A stretch of DNA of 64,000 nt from assembly GCA_944472155.2 (NCBI GenBank), contig OX235277.1:36962804-37026803 (forward strand), given 5' to 3'. Position 1 is the first letter of the stretch, and every line of letters begins with the position of its first letter. This document shows, piece by piece, positions 41,526 through 53,045 of this stretch. The DNA comes from Trichobilharzia szidati. Taxonomy: Eukaryota; Platyhelminthes; Trematoda; Strigeidida; Schistosomatidae. Made by a program: the position numbers and the translations under genes. Under the pieces are notes generated by a model. That model did no database searches, was not told the origin of the DNA, and saw only the letters and a program-made list of their open reading frames with translations.

Positions 41526-41944
41526 TGGGGAAAAAAGTATAGGGCATGTCTACTTAAATTTTAAAAAAAATTCGTTATTTCACTTATTGCAACTTTACTT
41601 TTACTAAACAGACTAGGAAAAATTAAATGCCTACTAGACTGCTAACTATATTTCGCCCTAAACTCTGTTCAGCTGATAAAGAGTAGTTGATTCTTTTGTG
41701 ATGCAAGAAAATAGGGTATCATACACTGCAGTTGTTAATATATTTGTCCTTGTAGAATTCACTTTGGCTTGTATCAGAAATTCTAGTATATTTCAAAATA
41801 ATCAACATTAAACCATGATGAGTTCTGAACGACTATAAGTGATGCGTCTGTTTACAATCGCTACACTTTTTGCCTTTGTGGCAGACAAATAATTAATTCA
41901 GAAGAACTGTATGAAGTTTATAGAGATCTTTAAGATTAGCAGAT
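41526..41944. other. No gene recognised
   Basis: AT-rich spacer. Confidence 0.35.
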
Positions 41945-42335
41945 ACATTATTTATTATTATTGTTTCCTCTAGTTCCTAGAGGAGCATTTGGCTTCAGCC
42001 ACACGTCTCTATTAAGTTCGGTTCTCTGCCTGGCTCCAAGTCTGCCCACATGCTCTCATCTCCTCTGCACATGACCTCATCGGCACCCTTTAACTGATAA
42101 CCAACTCGCCGATTCCCATTCGGCTTCCACTCGAGCGATGGCCTGGTGTGTGATGCAACTTGATGATGGTTTGTTTAATGGCCAATCCACCTCCATTTCT
42201 TCCTGCTAATTTGTTGCACAATCGGTTTCAGATAGGTTGGTTGGTTCGCTCTCAGAGATACCTCCCTCTTGCTGATCTTTTCTAGCTGGCCATCTGATCT
42301 TTAGTATTGAGCGAAGACAGCTGTTGATGAAGCTC
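41945..42335 (-). mobile_element. RTE LINE 3' end
   Basis: Minus strand tail with SMTHTRPS-type decay, RRWKW and SCREE-like basic region, TTCC-TCTA-GGAA hairpin near 41967-41978 and (AAT)n. Truncated at about 42335, where PLE sequence starts without a break. Confidence 0.65.
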
Positions 42336-42450
42336 TGACCGAAGTCTTTGAGCTGTCAACTGCATAATCCGGTTACCCTTGAATTGTAGGTTAATGAAGA
42401 TAGCTTTCTTTGGTACAGAAGCTGTCTTTTCGAGATGTGGTCTTTCTTTA
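42336..42450 (-). mobile_element. PLE scrap fused to RTE end
   Basis: It matches the PLE linker at 41100-41215 closely (TACCCTTGAATTGTAGGTTAATGAAGA and GTCTTTTCGAGATGTGG). Same strand as the RTE piece. Confidence 0.65.
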
Positions 42451-42479
42451 GAATTCCTTCTGCACCAAACAAATGACTA

Positions 42480-42575
42480 GATACATTGCGTTAGTTACTA
42501 ACTAGTGTTTAATCAATAGGACAAAACAGCTGTCCAATGCTCCTTGGTTCTCAAATGATGTTGGTTGGGGACGAT
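42480..42575 (+). mobile_element. Family H scrap
   Basis: GGACAAAACAGCTGTCCAATGCTCCTTGG is the 3' half of a family H hammerhead with GTC still present. Confidence 0.5.
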
Positions 42576-43024
42576 AAACTAACAAATTTATAATTTGACA
42601 AACTACTTATCATTTAAAGTATGTTTACTGAAATAGTATTGAGTAAGAAACGAAGGAAAACGTTTATAATTCAGTGTGGGCAATTTTTGTTCAGTAAAGA
42701 ATTCCATGAAAAACTCACCATAGAAATACGAATGAAAACTTTTCTAAATGCATAAGGGATAGTAATCGACAGATTCAGTCCTGAATTCTGCATACAGAAC
42801 TCGAAATGGACCTAATTTCTGTTAACAAGTGGGAACTTAATTTTTTTAATTTTGTTTTTCTCTCCTCCACCTTACACTATTATACTTTTATTCCTTACGA
42901 CAGTGACCTTCACCTGACTGTCTTTCAATTTTAGTTGAGTTCTACTCAGTCCTGTCAAATACATGACGTCAACCAATATGCTTATTTATTTTGGTTTCTG
43001 CCCTATTAAAGCTATCCGTATTAT
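42576..43024. other. No gene recognised
   Basis: AT-rich spacer. Confidence 0.35.
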
Positions 43025-43870
43025 TTAATCGTAGTCTAAAACTTTGGACCCACACAAAAGCTTGAAGGATCTGGACTTCGCCGATTTGATATTTGTCTGA
43101 TTTCTCACAAACTGGAAGATATGCAAGTGAAAAGCAACAAGTTTTCAGAAGAAGCATCGAAGATAGCAAGGACACCAGGTGAACATAGAGAAAACAGAGG
43201 TGATGAAGATTCCTGGTCAACAGCAGCAACAACAGCCAACAATTAGCATAAATAGGAGGAATCTAAAAGTGGCAACCTCCTTTACCTACCTACCCGGGAA
43301 GCATCGTTCCAGCTACAGGCTGACAGAACTGATGAGGACATCAGGGCTAGGATCGAGAAAGCAAAGCAAGCTTTAGTTACTCTCAAGTCTGTGTGGAGAT
43401 CAACAGCAGTTGGAATTTCAACTCCAATGTGAAGTCAGTGCTACTTACTATACGGATCAGAGACTTGACGCTGCGTCATGAAGGGCAATTCTAGCAAACT
43501 ACAGACCTTCATCAACAGCTACCTTAGCTCAGTACAACTCAAGATTAGATCAGCAACAGGTATCTCTGGGAGCGAACCAACCCAGTAGAAACCGACTGTG
43601 CAACAAATATCCAGGAGGAAATGGAGGTGGATTTGCCATACTCTGACAAAACCATCAAGTGACATCACTAGACAGACCCTCGAGTTGGACCCTAACGGGA
43701 AGTGGCGAGTTGGTCGTCAGTGCCAGGATGACATGTAAAAGGTCATGTGAAAAGAAGATGAAAGCATGTGGGTGAAAACGTCAGCAGAGAACCGAACGCA
43801 ACGGAGACGTGCGGCTGAAGCCGTATGTTCCTCTAGGAACTAAAGGAAATAATAATAATGATAATAGCTT
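43025..43870 (+). mobile_element. RTE LINE, reverse transcriptase end to 3' tail
   Basis: LKDLDFAD near 43060-43085 (box cut by a frameshift), NIEKTEVMKIPGQQQQQQ (43179-43235), SFTYLPGKHRSSYR, then broken frames to the tail AENRTQRRRAAEA, TTCC-TCTA-GGAA hairpin (43830-43841) and (AAT)n. Confidence 0.75.
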
Positions 43871-45954
43871 AAAACTTGCAACATGTATATACATACATCT
43901 GCGATTGTACAGCATGAGAATTATTCCGCTGGAAACACCAACTTCGCTCTGAACGATGTTTCTTCCATGCAATAATATATATTTCTAGATAGTATCCGAT
44001 TGGTGTTAGACACCCCTGGAATCGAGAATTTGGACCGTCCCATCTAGATGATGAGTGTTAATTCTGGCCGAAACACTGAGCAAAGTGTAGTTCTTGTTTA
44101 ATTCCTAATATTATTGCTTCTCTTTGTGGTTGTGTGATCATGTGTTATTTTACGAAATGACTGTTTGAGTAAATTAACGTCATTCTAACCTTGAACCGTC
44201 TACGATAATCGTCAATGTGTGCTTCTTGCTGACAGAGTTTTGATCCAACCTCGCTGGAAATATTCCACTTGATTCTTAAATGCTTCACATGGTTAATTTT
44301 TGGATAACTAATTCCGCTGAACAGTAATTGTTTTGTACTAGAAAATTATCTAGGCTGTAAAGCGTTTAATTTTGATTTTCTGATGTCCATTTGCTGCCTT
44401 TAGGCCATTTTGTGACTATGCGTTGTTCAAGGAAATTTTGGTTAGCGATGCAGCAGAACCCAGAGATCGGTTCCCTGCGTTGAGACCACAGAGAGTCAGT
44501 TCTGGTCATTACATTCACGTCCTAAATAGTTTACTGGATAACCCTCTGAAGCTTGAAGTGATGACTAATGAGTTCCTATCACAATGGGTACATCATCGCT
44601 ATGTGAGATTCAACTGACGAGTCCTAAAAGTGGCGAAATCCGATTCTTCGATTCCTTTAAATTAGATACAACGCTTGTTGTCCAAAATGTAGGACATTAA
44701 CATTCCATTATTTCAATCTTGTTTTCAGACTTTAAACCTCAACTAAATGATTGGTCAGTTTGATTAGTTATCAAATGACTACTTTCTATCAATAAGTAGT
44801 ACGTACATGCAAGATAAGGAATCTTTTTTATATCTTGATTGCATATATTTTGTCTGATTATTTCTATGCTTTTTCTTCAGTAAAATAAGCATGAAATGCA
44901 GATTGAATACGATGATATCGATTTTGATATATTTAGACACTAAAAGAATAAGTAAAATGAGTAGTATTAAAACATTTATCAAATTTTTACGCTAGTTTTG
45001 ACGTTCCTCAATATACTTATATATATCTCGATGGGTAATCTGCTACTACGTTTTTAACATTCGACTACTGTTGCTATAGTTAGTAGTATATTTTTTCCAA
45101 CCGAATTTTAATCTTCCTCATACATTCTATTTCCCTTCACTCGTATTTCTATGTCTACGTACGCCCATTCTTAGTAAACATCATTTGCCATAATTCAAAC
45201 ATAAAAATCAATATGTCTTGTAGCAGAACATTCATCAAAGAAAACGATGATTGAGTAAGAAATTACGACTGAAGATTTCATAGATTTGTATTACCGTTAC
45301 ACTTGGAAAGTGACAGTAGACACTGTAATGAAAGGCAATAAAAATCAAGAGCTTCTTAAGTTTTAGGGGAACCAATTTAATCTGTCTATTTTTGACATAT
45401 ATATTATAGGGAGAGAGACGAATTTATTGCTCTTATCTGTTGATAAAGAGTCTTCAAGGAAAAAGCACTTCAACTGATTTTGATTACAACATTGTTTCGA
45501 TGCTAAAACCGTTGGGGAATTTCGAGCCAAAACTCATATATTGTCTTATCTGTATATAGATAGTTTACGTGTATCATTTATACAAGGGCTAATGGCTTAT
45601 AACTGACAGAGAAATTCTAAATCCTCATTCGTTGTATTGCGAAAGCTCGATTTGTTGATCTTACCTGTCTTCATCAAGTACAATTACATCCAAAGATTTG
45701 ATTGGTTGATTATCCCTGTTAAAATTAAAAGTAATGAAAATTACCATTGTTTCCTTCTGTACACCCATATTGGCTTTTATAATTCTTCAGTGCTCAAATT
45801 TTTTAGTTGTAAGCATATTTCCGTTCCTTTGTCTACCGACAGAGTCGATATCATATCAGTAGTCTACAAAATGCTCTGTTATCGAACTGTTTGGTATCAT
45901 TGATTTCCGCTTTTATCACCCAACTGAGCAAATTAATTCAATTTTGAGCTTTCC
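43871..45954. other. About 2 kb without recognised repeats or genes
   Basis: This is the longest stretch free of obvious mobile-element debris. Small frames (44423-44617 plus, 45637-45903 plus) have ATG starts but no similarity I recognise. It could hold unannotated unique sequence. Confidence 0.4.
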
Positions 45955-46175
45955 CACTGATGGATTGACCTCTGTTTACTTGTCAGTTCCCGATGTGGAT
46001 ACTTTAATGATGTCTGAGGACTAAACCTGAAGTAATTTGGTCGACGGTGACTGTCAGTGGAATCCACGATGTCCATTTCGTCCGATTTGGGAATCGTCAG
46101 TTGGAAGTGCCTGTATTTCCCAGTGAGTGACGGTGTTCTCACTGAGGCTTGGTCCAATCATTCAACTGGTGTATA
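45955..46175 (-). mobile_element. Sm-alpha-like hammerhead retroposon (family S)
   Basis: Minus strand: CACTCACTGGGAAATACAGG, hammerhead, TGGATTCCACTGACAGTCACC. Confidence 0.65.
46060..46112 (-). ncRNA. Hammerhead ribozyme with intact core (family S)
   Basis: CTGACGA (46094-46100) fits CUGANGA. GAAA is at 46076-46079, stem III is AT/AT capped by GGAC, triplet ATC. Helix I keeps four pairs with a mismatch at the first. Stem II is damaged. Confidence 0.6.
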
Positions 46176-46224
46176 GAAACTGAATCAAGAACAAGTAGTA
46201 ACTGACACTCATTGGGCAACGTTT

Positions 46225-46425
46225 GGTTATTATGGCCTAAATGGTTTAGTGGATAACTCTGTAGCGTCTGAAAGGATGGGCACTGGGTTCAAGCTTCACT
46301 GAGATTACCATCACTCACTGAACAATTCAGGCAGATGTACATGAAGAGTTCCAAAAAAGGATGAAATTTGCATCCTGCGTCCGCTGCTAGTCACCATCCA
46401 CTAGATCACTTGAACTAATGCTCAA
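46225..46425 (+). mobile_element. Sm-alpha-like retroposon (family S), plus strand
   Basis: A-box-like TGGTTTAGTGGATAAC (46243-46258), B-box-like GGGTTCAAGCTTC, decayed hammerhead, then CCGCTGCTAGTCACCATCC. It faces the minus-strand copy at 45955-46175. Confidence 0.65.
46331..46385 (+). ncRNA. Decayed hammerhead ribozyme (family S)
   Basis: ATGAAGA replaces CUGANGA at the first base. GAAATTTGCATC keeps the stem III/cleavage layout. Stem II is TTCC/GGAT. Confidence 0.45.
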
Positions 46426-46490
46426 AATTTGAGTGATCAGTATGAACTCACTTTATACACTCTTATACCCCTTCCACCCCGTACTTATGT

Positions 46491-46828
46491 TGTGGTGAGA
46501 GCTGACTGCAAGCCAAATTGTAGACAGCAATTTAAGTCAGTGTTACCTCCCAAATCAGGGTCATGAGAAAAAACAATAACAAAGCTTAACCCTGAGGTAT
46601 TCACCAACCAATCACAGCACACTTGACGTGTGCAAATTCGATTCGCAGATATATGGCTTAACATTCCGAGGAACGGTCACAACCAGTACAGAATAAACTT
46701 CAGCAAGAAAACAACCGATCTGAAGACGTCGCTTCCCCGCTGACAATAATGTACATAAAAATCTATAAGTATTTCTTTATTTTCTCAATAAACCATCTGT
46801 TGCCTGGCCCTTCTCTTCTGTCGTTACA
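46491..46828 (+). repeat. Solo LTR (copy 3) with 4-bp target duplication
   Basis: 338 bp, TGTGGTGAGA...GTTACA, flanked by ATGT at 46487-46490 and 46829-46832. It has an AATAAAC signal near its end and is the same family as 17084 and 25292. Confidence 0.88.
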
Positions 46829-46832
46829 ATGT

Positions 46833-47219
46833 GAGCTTGACTTGTTCGTTTTCCAAAGTAAGACTGATTCATTGTAGTTCAACTTTTAGTCACATATCTC
46901 CTTATATATTACTAACATGTGCTGTTTCTTTGAACCAGCTGAGGGCCCGATATTACTGCATCAGCTCTCTGACTGTGAATGTAAGATGTACAGAAGATTG
47001 CAGGCAATTTACCTAAAGTGACTGGTTTAACAATCTACCCCAATGTAGGAAGTGTACAAACCTTTTACTACACTTGAAATCCCCTTATAGGTGTCTTCCG
47101 TTCCTCCACTCTTTCCTTGTTAAGTCACATGTATAATCTGATTGTCATCTCCTATTTCGCTATTTTCGAGCAGGCAGCACTTTATGAAATAATAAGGTCA
47201 CTCACTTTCCAAAAAGAGA
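46833..47219. other. No gene recognised
   Basis: AT-rich spacer with short frames only. Confidence 0.35.
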
Positions 47220-47775
47220 TCCACACATATAGAACAACAGAAAGATAGTCAAGGACAGCGGTAACACTGAGGTGATCATTTCAAAGAACTCTTGAATTGA
47301 CTGCCTCTTACAACTCATTCGGAAATACCACTAACAGCATGTACAGAATTCCCAGTGATTACCAGTCCTCCTGAGGAAGTAGAAGTCTTGAAGGCCACAA
47401 AGTAAACTAAACGCCGAGAAAGCGACAGCACGAGGTGGGATTCTACCTAGAAACTGTGGCAACGGACCAAGAGACATCAGTTAATATGCTACTGACTCTC
47501 CTGTAGCAGGAGTGAAAGTAAAGGAAAGTATACGCAGATTGTAAGAAACTCCACCTTGTCAAACTATAAAAGAAGGCCTCTGCATTAACTGGCATGACAT
47601 CATGCTCCTGTCGACCTCGAGAAGCATACTAAGCAATATTATCCTGAAAAGATCAAAATATTTTCTGGATAGAAGGCTTCACCCAGAACATGTTGAATTC
47701 AATAAAGACAAACTATGCTCTGAAGAATTGAATGTCCGAAAGTGAAATGATGAAGATTGAAGGAAGTGGGAGGTT
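47220..47775 (+). mobile_element. RTE LINE, start of reverse transcriptase, decayed
   Basis: ITSPPEEVEVLKATK near 47365-47405 matches the PPTKTEILKAIK linker. WHDIMLLSTSRSILSNIIL near 47600-47650 matches the polymerase finger region. Many stops. Confidence 0.55.
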
Positions 47776-47944
47776 GTTGGCAGCAATGGATTCGGTTGAG
47801 ATTTCAAAATAGCAAACATTTACACTTAGGAGACAAAAACAGTTCGAGCAAAGAATATTCACATTTTCGATAACCTAATCAGCCTCTACAGTTATATATA
47901 TGCACAATATTCTAGAATAATCATTACTTCCAATAGGTTTTTTA
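47776..47944. other. PLE-type end sequence
   Basis: GTTCGAGCAAAGAATATTC..ATAACC and TATATATGCACAATATTCTAGAATA resemble sequence beside other PLEs. Confidence 0.4.
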
Positions 47945-48200
47945 TTTTTTTTCTATTTCCCTTTTTTATTAATTTACGTTCCCAGTGGAACATAGGGCTT
48001 CAAGCTACAGCTTTGAAGTTTCAGTAGCAGTGGTGTTTATTTTTACGGGATGGGTTTGCTAGTGTTATGCCCAACCATCCCTCTTTATCAGTCATATTAC
48101 TGGCTTAGCGAGGTAAAGAAGTGCGTCGGCCAGGGATCGTAATCCGAACCGCATGCATGGTTGGCGAGCATGCTAACGCTGTAATACCAGCGCACACTAC
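47945..48200 (-). mobile_element. tRNA-headed SINE, tail type B
   Basis: Complete type B order on the minus strand, ending GAAGCCCTATGTTCC-ACTG-GGAACG. Flanks ACTTCCAATA and ACTACCAATA are a probable 10-bp duplication with one change. Confidence 0.8.
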
Positions 48201-48324
48201 CAATACTGATGTATTTAAATTGTAATGAGGTGTTAAAATCAATGTAAAGACGTGCAATTTATAATAAGCATCAAAAATGTAGTGCTAAGTAGAATATCAC
48301 ATATTTTTGATTGCGCACTAGTCA

Positions 48325-48470
48325 GTACCTAGTGTAATGCGTCTAGTCCTATCTTCGATGCAGACTGAATTCTATCAGTCAAGCTTGCAATGTGGTCACC
48401 ATGTTAGGTAGCTTGCCACTACGGTGCACTGTGAATTGTTGGTATTGGGTGGTTGGAGGCATATCACATA
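48325..48470 (-). repeat. Family N extension block
   Basis: GCAGACTGAATTCTATCAG block plus GGTGGTTGGAGGC, without a tRNA-like head or ribozyme. Confidence 0.55.
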
Positions 48471-48661
48471 AAATATGGAGAATATCACATAAAATTAAAG
48501 AATTTACGAAATGTTGATGGTGAAGGCAGGGAAAGCGCATGAACGGAGTTGTTTTGAATACATAGGTTGAGCTTCTTCATGTGGATTCCAATAACTTCAG
48601 AAAAATTTAAAAGGTGAACTTGTGGGGCAAAACTAAGACTTATCAGAATACAGTAGATGAC

Positions 48662-48755
48662 TTTAAAAACCGATATCACATACTGAAAATTTCATACCTG
48701 TACCAAAAATACTGTGTGGAATCAAGCTATAATAAAATAAAAAAATAAAAAGAGT
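48662..48755 (+). mobile_element. SINE tail type A, 5'-truncated, inside PLE
   Basis: CCGATATC, GCTGAAAATTTCATAC-like tail, TGTGTGGAATCAAGC and an A-rich end; inserted between the PLE GIY-YIG and its C-terminus. Confidence 0.7.
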
Positions 48756-49537
48756 CTTTGTGCCTAGTATCCATAAGATGAGCCAAAACAGAAGTACACA
48801 GAAACTTTGTCTATCCCTTGCCTGACCACTCAGGATGACGTTTGGAAATCCGGCTATAAACATGCCTAATTGTACGCCCTAAGTAACTGGCACCACAGAT
48901 TCAGTCAAATTGGTAGATACACATAGAGGAGACAAATTCAGTTGGCTTATCGTTAGCAGCCGAACGTAAAATATGATTAGTTGTCAGAAGACAGTGAACT
49001 TCAGAGGTGTTGAATGCTCTTTTAACTGAATTTCTTAAGCGTTGTGGTATTATTTCATAGGTATTACTACCAAAGAAGTGAAATTTTAAGAATAAGGCCT
49101 TCTTTGGAACTGGTGATACGTTTGCTTACACTGGCTTTAGACTAATATTCGTGTCAATGAATTTCTCTGGTTATCCATTTTTACTCAGTAATTGTATCTT
49201 ACTACTGAGTTCATCATTCATTAGGCATTTATTGGAGCAGACTGCTCTTGCTCCTTAGACCAAAAACGTAACTAAATTCAGGTATAAAGCTCAAAAAATG
49301 GGTATACTGACTAGTTCATGTAGGTTTTCTATGTAAATCCCCCTTCTTAGTGGACCGTTCTCTTTTCTATTCAATAGGACGTCTATGAATGAAATGCCAT
49401 CATTTCCTTCCTTCTCAACGTTAAAATTTAATGCAGGATGTACATCGTTAGATCTGTCAAGAATATTCTTTGCTTCATTCTTATCTTGTTATAGTCGAAA
49501 TTATGTTGCACATATATTATTATTTATTATTATTATT

Positions 49538-49772
49538 TATCCTTCTAAGTCCCCAGTGGAACACAAGACTTCAAGCTGGAGCTTTGAAGTTTTGGTAGAA
49601 GTGGCGTTTATCTATACGGGACAGGGTTGCTAGCCAGCCTCATGCCCAACCTTCCCTCTTTACCAGTATTATGACTGGCTTAGCGAAGTAAAGGAATGCG
49701 TCGGCTGGTGATTGAATGGCAAATCAAATGCGTAGTTGGTGAGCATTCTAGCGCTGTACCACTGACGCCATG
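49538..49772 (-). mobile_element. tRNA-headed SINE, tail type B, inside PLE
   Basis: Full type B body with decayed head; the CACATA flanks suggest a short duplication. PLE polymerase sequence continues on both sides. Confidence 0.78.
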
Positions 49773-50110
49773 TCGTACACATAAAGACAATATAATTTTA
49801 TTTCACCAGCAACATCTTTCTAAGCTTCATTCTCTAATTTTGCGAGAATAATAACAGCTAGAATTGGTCCTAGTGGTGACCTCATAGCCATATCACCGAT
49901 TTATCTGTAAAGCTTTTAATTAATTAAAAAAATGAATATTGACTGTACATCTCGAAAGAAGTCCCTTCATATAAGGTATAAGAATGCCAACATCGATGTT
50001 TTGTCTGATAAGTTCTTCGCATATAAAACCCACTGTTTCCATAAGGGGTCCATTAGTCAACAGCGACAAATCCAAAGATGTCTTCCTCATTTTGTTTTAC
50101 CAATTCAGTA

Positions 50111-50935
50111 TTTAGATATTGTCAGAGTTTGCCCAACTATTTGTCTGTCGGATGGTATTGGAGACTTTGTGTGGATATAACAACACAACTGGGCGAGAAA
50201 GTTGTCGTTGGTTGAGACTGATAGCAGAAAGGCGAATGAAGGGGGAGGGAGATGAGTCTCTAAGGCTCTTTGTGCCACTCAGAATATAAGGAGGGAATAA
50301 CATTGAACAGTTGATGCATTTCTTGGAGTGATTTCGTATCTCATCATTTTGGATGCTTGATTTTGTATTAAAGTCAGTTACAAGAATTTCTCTTGGTATA
50401 TTCCGGAGTTTCAAAGGGTTTAACATTGAAAATATAATACATTAGATGTGGTTGTGTTGTCTGAGCTAGATAGTTAATTTGCGAAGAATTCATTGCCCTA
50501 CTAGGCGACATCTTCCTTCAGCACGTACTTCAATTTGAAGTGAGCTTTCAGATTTCTCCACGAGTTTATTAATCATCTCTCCTGGTGACCTTGAACGTGA
50601 TTGGTTGTTTTTGTGTGTTTTCACACCTTCTAGGTTATTTGTATTGGAATTCATTGTTTCTTTGACTTGAACTTTGACCCTTTGTGTGTGAGGTTTCTTT
50701 CTTTTCGGTTGATAAATTTTGTCAATCTCGATGTGTCTATTGACTGATGATCCACTGGAATGCCAAGTTTCTAAAAATTCTCTAGCATTCTTGTTGTTTC
50801 CTCTGTCTAATATTTGAAGGTTGTCCCAGTCGAATTGATGTCCGTGGTTGTCTGTATGTAGTGATATGAGGGAGTGGATTTCATGGCTTTTGATGGCTAG
50901 CTTATGTTCGTGGATAGAGGGCTAGGACTCATTGC
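50111..50935 (-). mobile_element. Second PLE lineage: C-terminus and 3' region
   Basis: Minus strand, one frame 50930-50500: HEHKLAIKSHEIHSLIS, HTDNHGHQFDWDN, NAREFLETWHSSGSSVNRHIEIDKIY. This matches the C-terminal side of a GIY-YIG domain with the F.ETWHS Glu motif. It differs from the E.I..xxPxLCVQK C-terminus of the other PLEs here. 50460-50111 is its downstream non-coding part. Confidence 0.65.
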
Positions 50936-51374
50936 AGCAGAGAACACGGCCACATCTATATCATCAACCTGAGCTACAAATCATATCTAAGGTATAATAC
51001 TCTTGTACCACATCATGTCATATATCATAATATATCCACTTTGTTCTTATTCACTAGCAATTATTCACTCGTACATATATCTTGTTTATGCGTTGATCTC
51101 ACATATCGATAAATTTCTTTGGACTGAAGCTGTCGAAAAAATCAGTGAATTCTCAAAATGTTTTCAAACCTGGTTTCTTTATGATAATGTGATATAATCT
51201 TATCTACTTGGAAAATATAAATTTACTAGTGAAATTTCCATTTCATTTTTCGGCATCAAACTCCTTTTTTTGTAGCGTAAACTCTGCTAGTTTTTATTTA
51301 TCATTTGGGAAATATAATAAACATGAGTGAAGGAATTTATTCCTTTTCAATTAGTACCTCGTCAGCGGCTCCAC
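50936..51374. other. No gene recognised
   Basis: AT-rich spacer. Confidence 0.35.
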
Positions 51375-52455
51375 ACTATTGCTACTATTATTTTAATCCC
51401 CTTGGGTTTCGAGTGGAAAATAGGGCTTCAACAACACATCTCCCCTTTCTTCTATTCCCTTCCCTGCCTCTTCAGCTGACTAGGTCCATGATTGACCATA
51501 ATAACTCATCTCTTCTTCCATGCCATTCTCACCCCGATGACCCACTCGTCGCTTCTCATTGGGATTCCACCGGAGTGATGGTCTGCATTGCGCGCGATGT
51601 CATTCGACGGCCTCGTCAACGTAAGTTAAATCCATCTCCATTTTCTCCGACATATTTACTGGGCAATCAACTCTTGCTTGGTTTGTTCCCAGCCAGAATT
51701 TCTTGCTGCTAATTCTATCAGAATAGACGACTGATCTTCAGTATGTGGCGGTGGCAGATGCTGATAAATGTCGTGATGCGCAGTGCAATTTTTCACCCGT
51801 GTAGGAGAAGTGACTGCCTGACTGCCTTCGCATCTGTGTTCAACAGAATCCGAATCTTGTTCCTTATGCTGAGTTAGTGCAGAGGATTTCCAAACTGGTT
51901 TCAGGCCTGATGAAGGCGTATCTCGCCTTTCCGATTCTGACTGGCTGGCTTTGACATTTTCAGCCGTACTGTCCGACTGCCTGTGGCTGAAACCATGCTT
52001 CCTTGATAAGCGAAGGAAGTAACGTCTGTTAAATCTCTCCCGTTGATGGTGATTGGTGCTAGTTGTTGTTGTGGTGGTGGTTGGTTAGTTAGCTGCATCA
52101 CCCCCGTCTTCTCTATGTTTATTTGCAGTCCTATCTTCGCCGCTTGCCTCTTCAGTCAGTTTTTTCGCCTGCAAATCGTCGAGTTTTTGTGTCGTCGAAC
52201 ATAAGTCATCCAAGCGCGAAATCCAGATATTCCAGAGTCTTCCAGTCGGTGGTCCAACGTATCCCTGTTTTTCATTCTCCACTCACAGTCTGACGCATAA
52301 TCCAGTCCACCACAACCATGAATATCATTGGTGACAGTAGGCAGCCAGCCTTCTCCTACTTTTGTAGTTACTTTGAGCGCCTCGCTGCGTTTTCCGCTGT
52401 GGATCACCTGATATGTGACACTGTTATACAGCTGTTGAATATGTTGATGTTTATA
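51375..52455 (-). mobile_element. RTE LINE variant, reverse transcriptase end, decayed
   Basis: Minus strand: IHSGKRSEALKVTTKVGEGWLPTVTNDI (palm motif B region, 52407-52320), CGGLDYASD, a PITINGRDLTDVTSFAYQGSMVS stretch (52050-51980), and the tail to about 51390, where TTTTCC-ACTC-GAAA replaces the usual hairpin. The subfamily differs slightly from the copy at 35.8 kb. Confidence 0.65.
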
Positions 52456-52494
52456 TAATAATTCTACATAAACAAACTACTACATAATCAAGAA

Positions 52495-52640
52495 ATCTGT
52501 GACATTGAGTGACACTATTTCGAATCTCCAACAGGATATCATTTTATCCCAGGGTTACAAATATGTCTTGGCAAAAAAAAGATGAAATCTAGGCTCACGG
52601 TTTCCTGTCGATTTCCTCCAATCATCTGACATCAACCAAA
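52495..52640 (+). repeat. Family N copy, decayed
   Basis: GAGTGACACTATTTCGAATCTCC, AAAGATGAAATCTAGGCTC and GATTTCCTCCAATCATC follow the N order with a lost stem II. Confidence 0.45.
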
Positions 52641-52889
52641 GCATATAAATGATGTTAGTCTATTTTTCTTCAATATCAAACGAAGTCAGATATTGGCGAA
52701 AGTCTGTTTCCTGTCGAGGAAAGCTCTGGTGATATGCAAACGCCATCTCTTTGAAACGAACAGATTCCCTGACTTGACAGTGGTGTTCAAAATTCTGATA
52801 CTGTTCCTTATGCGTTGGTGGCTCAACGATAGAATCCTCTGCAACCACGTCTCACGTAGCCTAGAGTAAGATCCCCAAATGAAATACTT

Positions 52890-53045
52890 ATAAAACTCGC
52901 TTAGCTGGAGGTAAGCCCGGTGTTAAAGAGAAGGCTAGAAGTGAAACTAACAAACCCACACGGTACAGAACAGAGTAGCACCACTGCAACAGAAACTCTA
53001 AAGCTCTACCTTGCGTTCCACTCGGAACTCTAAGGAATATCATTT
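52890..53045 (+). mobile_element. SINE tail type B, decayed
   Basis: CTCGCTTAGCTGG body, GCAACAGAAACTCTAAAGC and TTCC-ACTC-GGAA end. Confidence 0.55.

Larger units (their letters stand above)
48480..50110 (-). mobile_element. Penelope-like element: reverse transcriptase and GIY-YIG, two SINEs inside
   Basis: Minus strand. The polymerase core appears as TNGPLMETVGFICEELIRQN (50060-49990), then IGDMAMRSPLGPILAVIILAKLENEA (palm motif, near 49900-49820; a MGSPLGP-type box). After the SINE come NFNVEKEGNDGISFIDVLLNRKENG (49435-49360), the linker KKALFLKFHFFG.. (49120-49070), GASYLGRTIR (GIY-YIG, near 48890-48860) and the C-terminus IGIHMKKLNLCIQN..LSLPSPS. Stops and shifts make it inactive, but it is the most complete PLE here. 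Confidence 0.78.
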
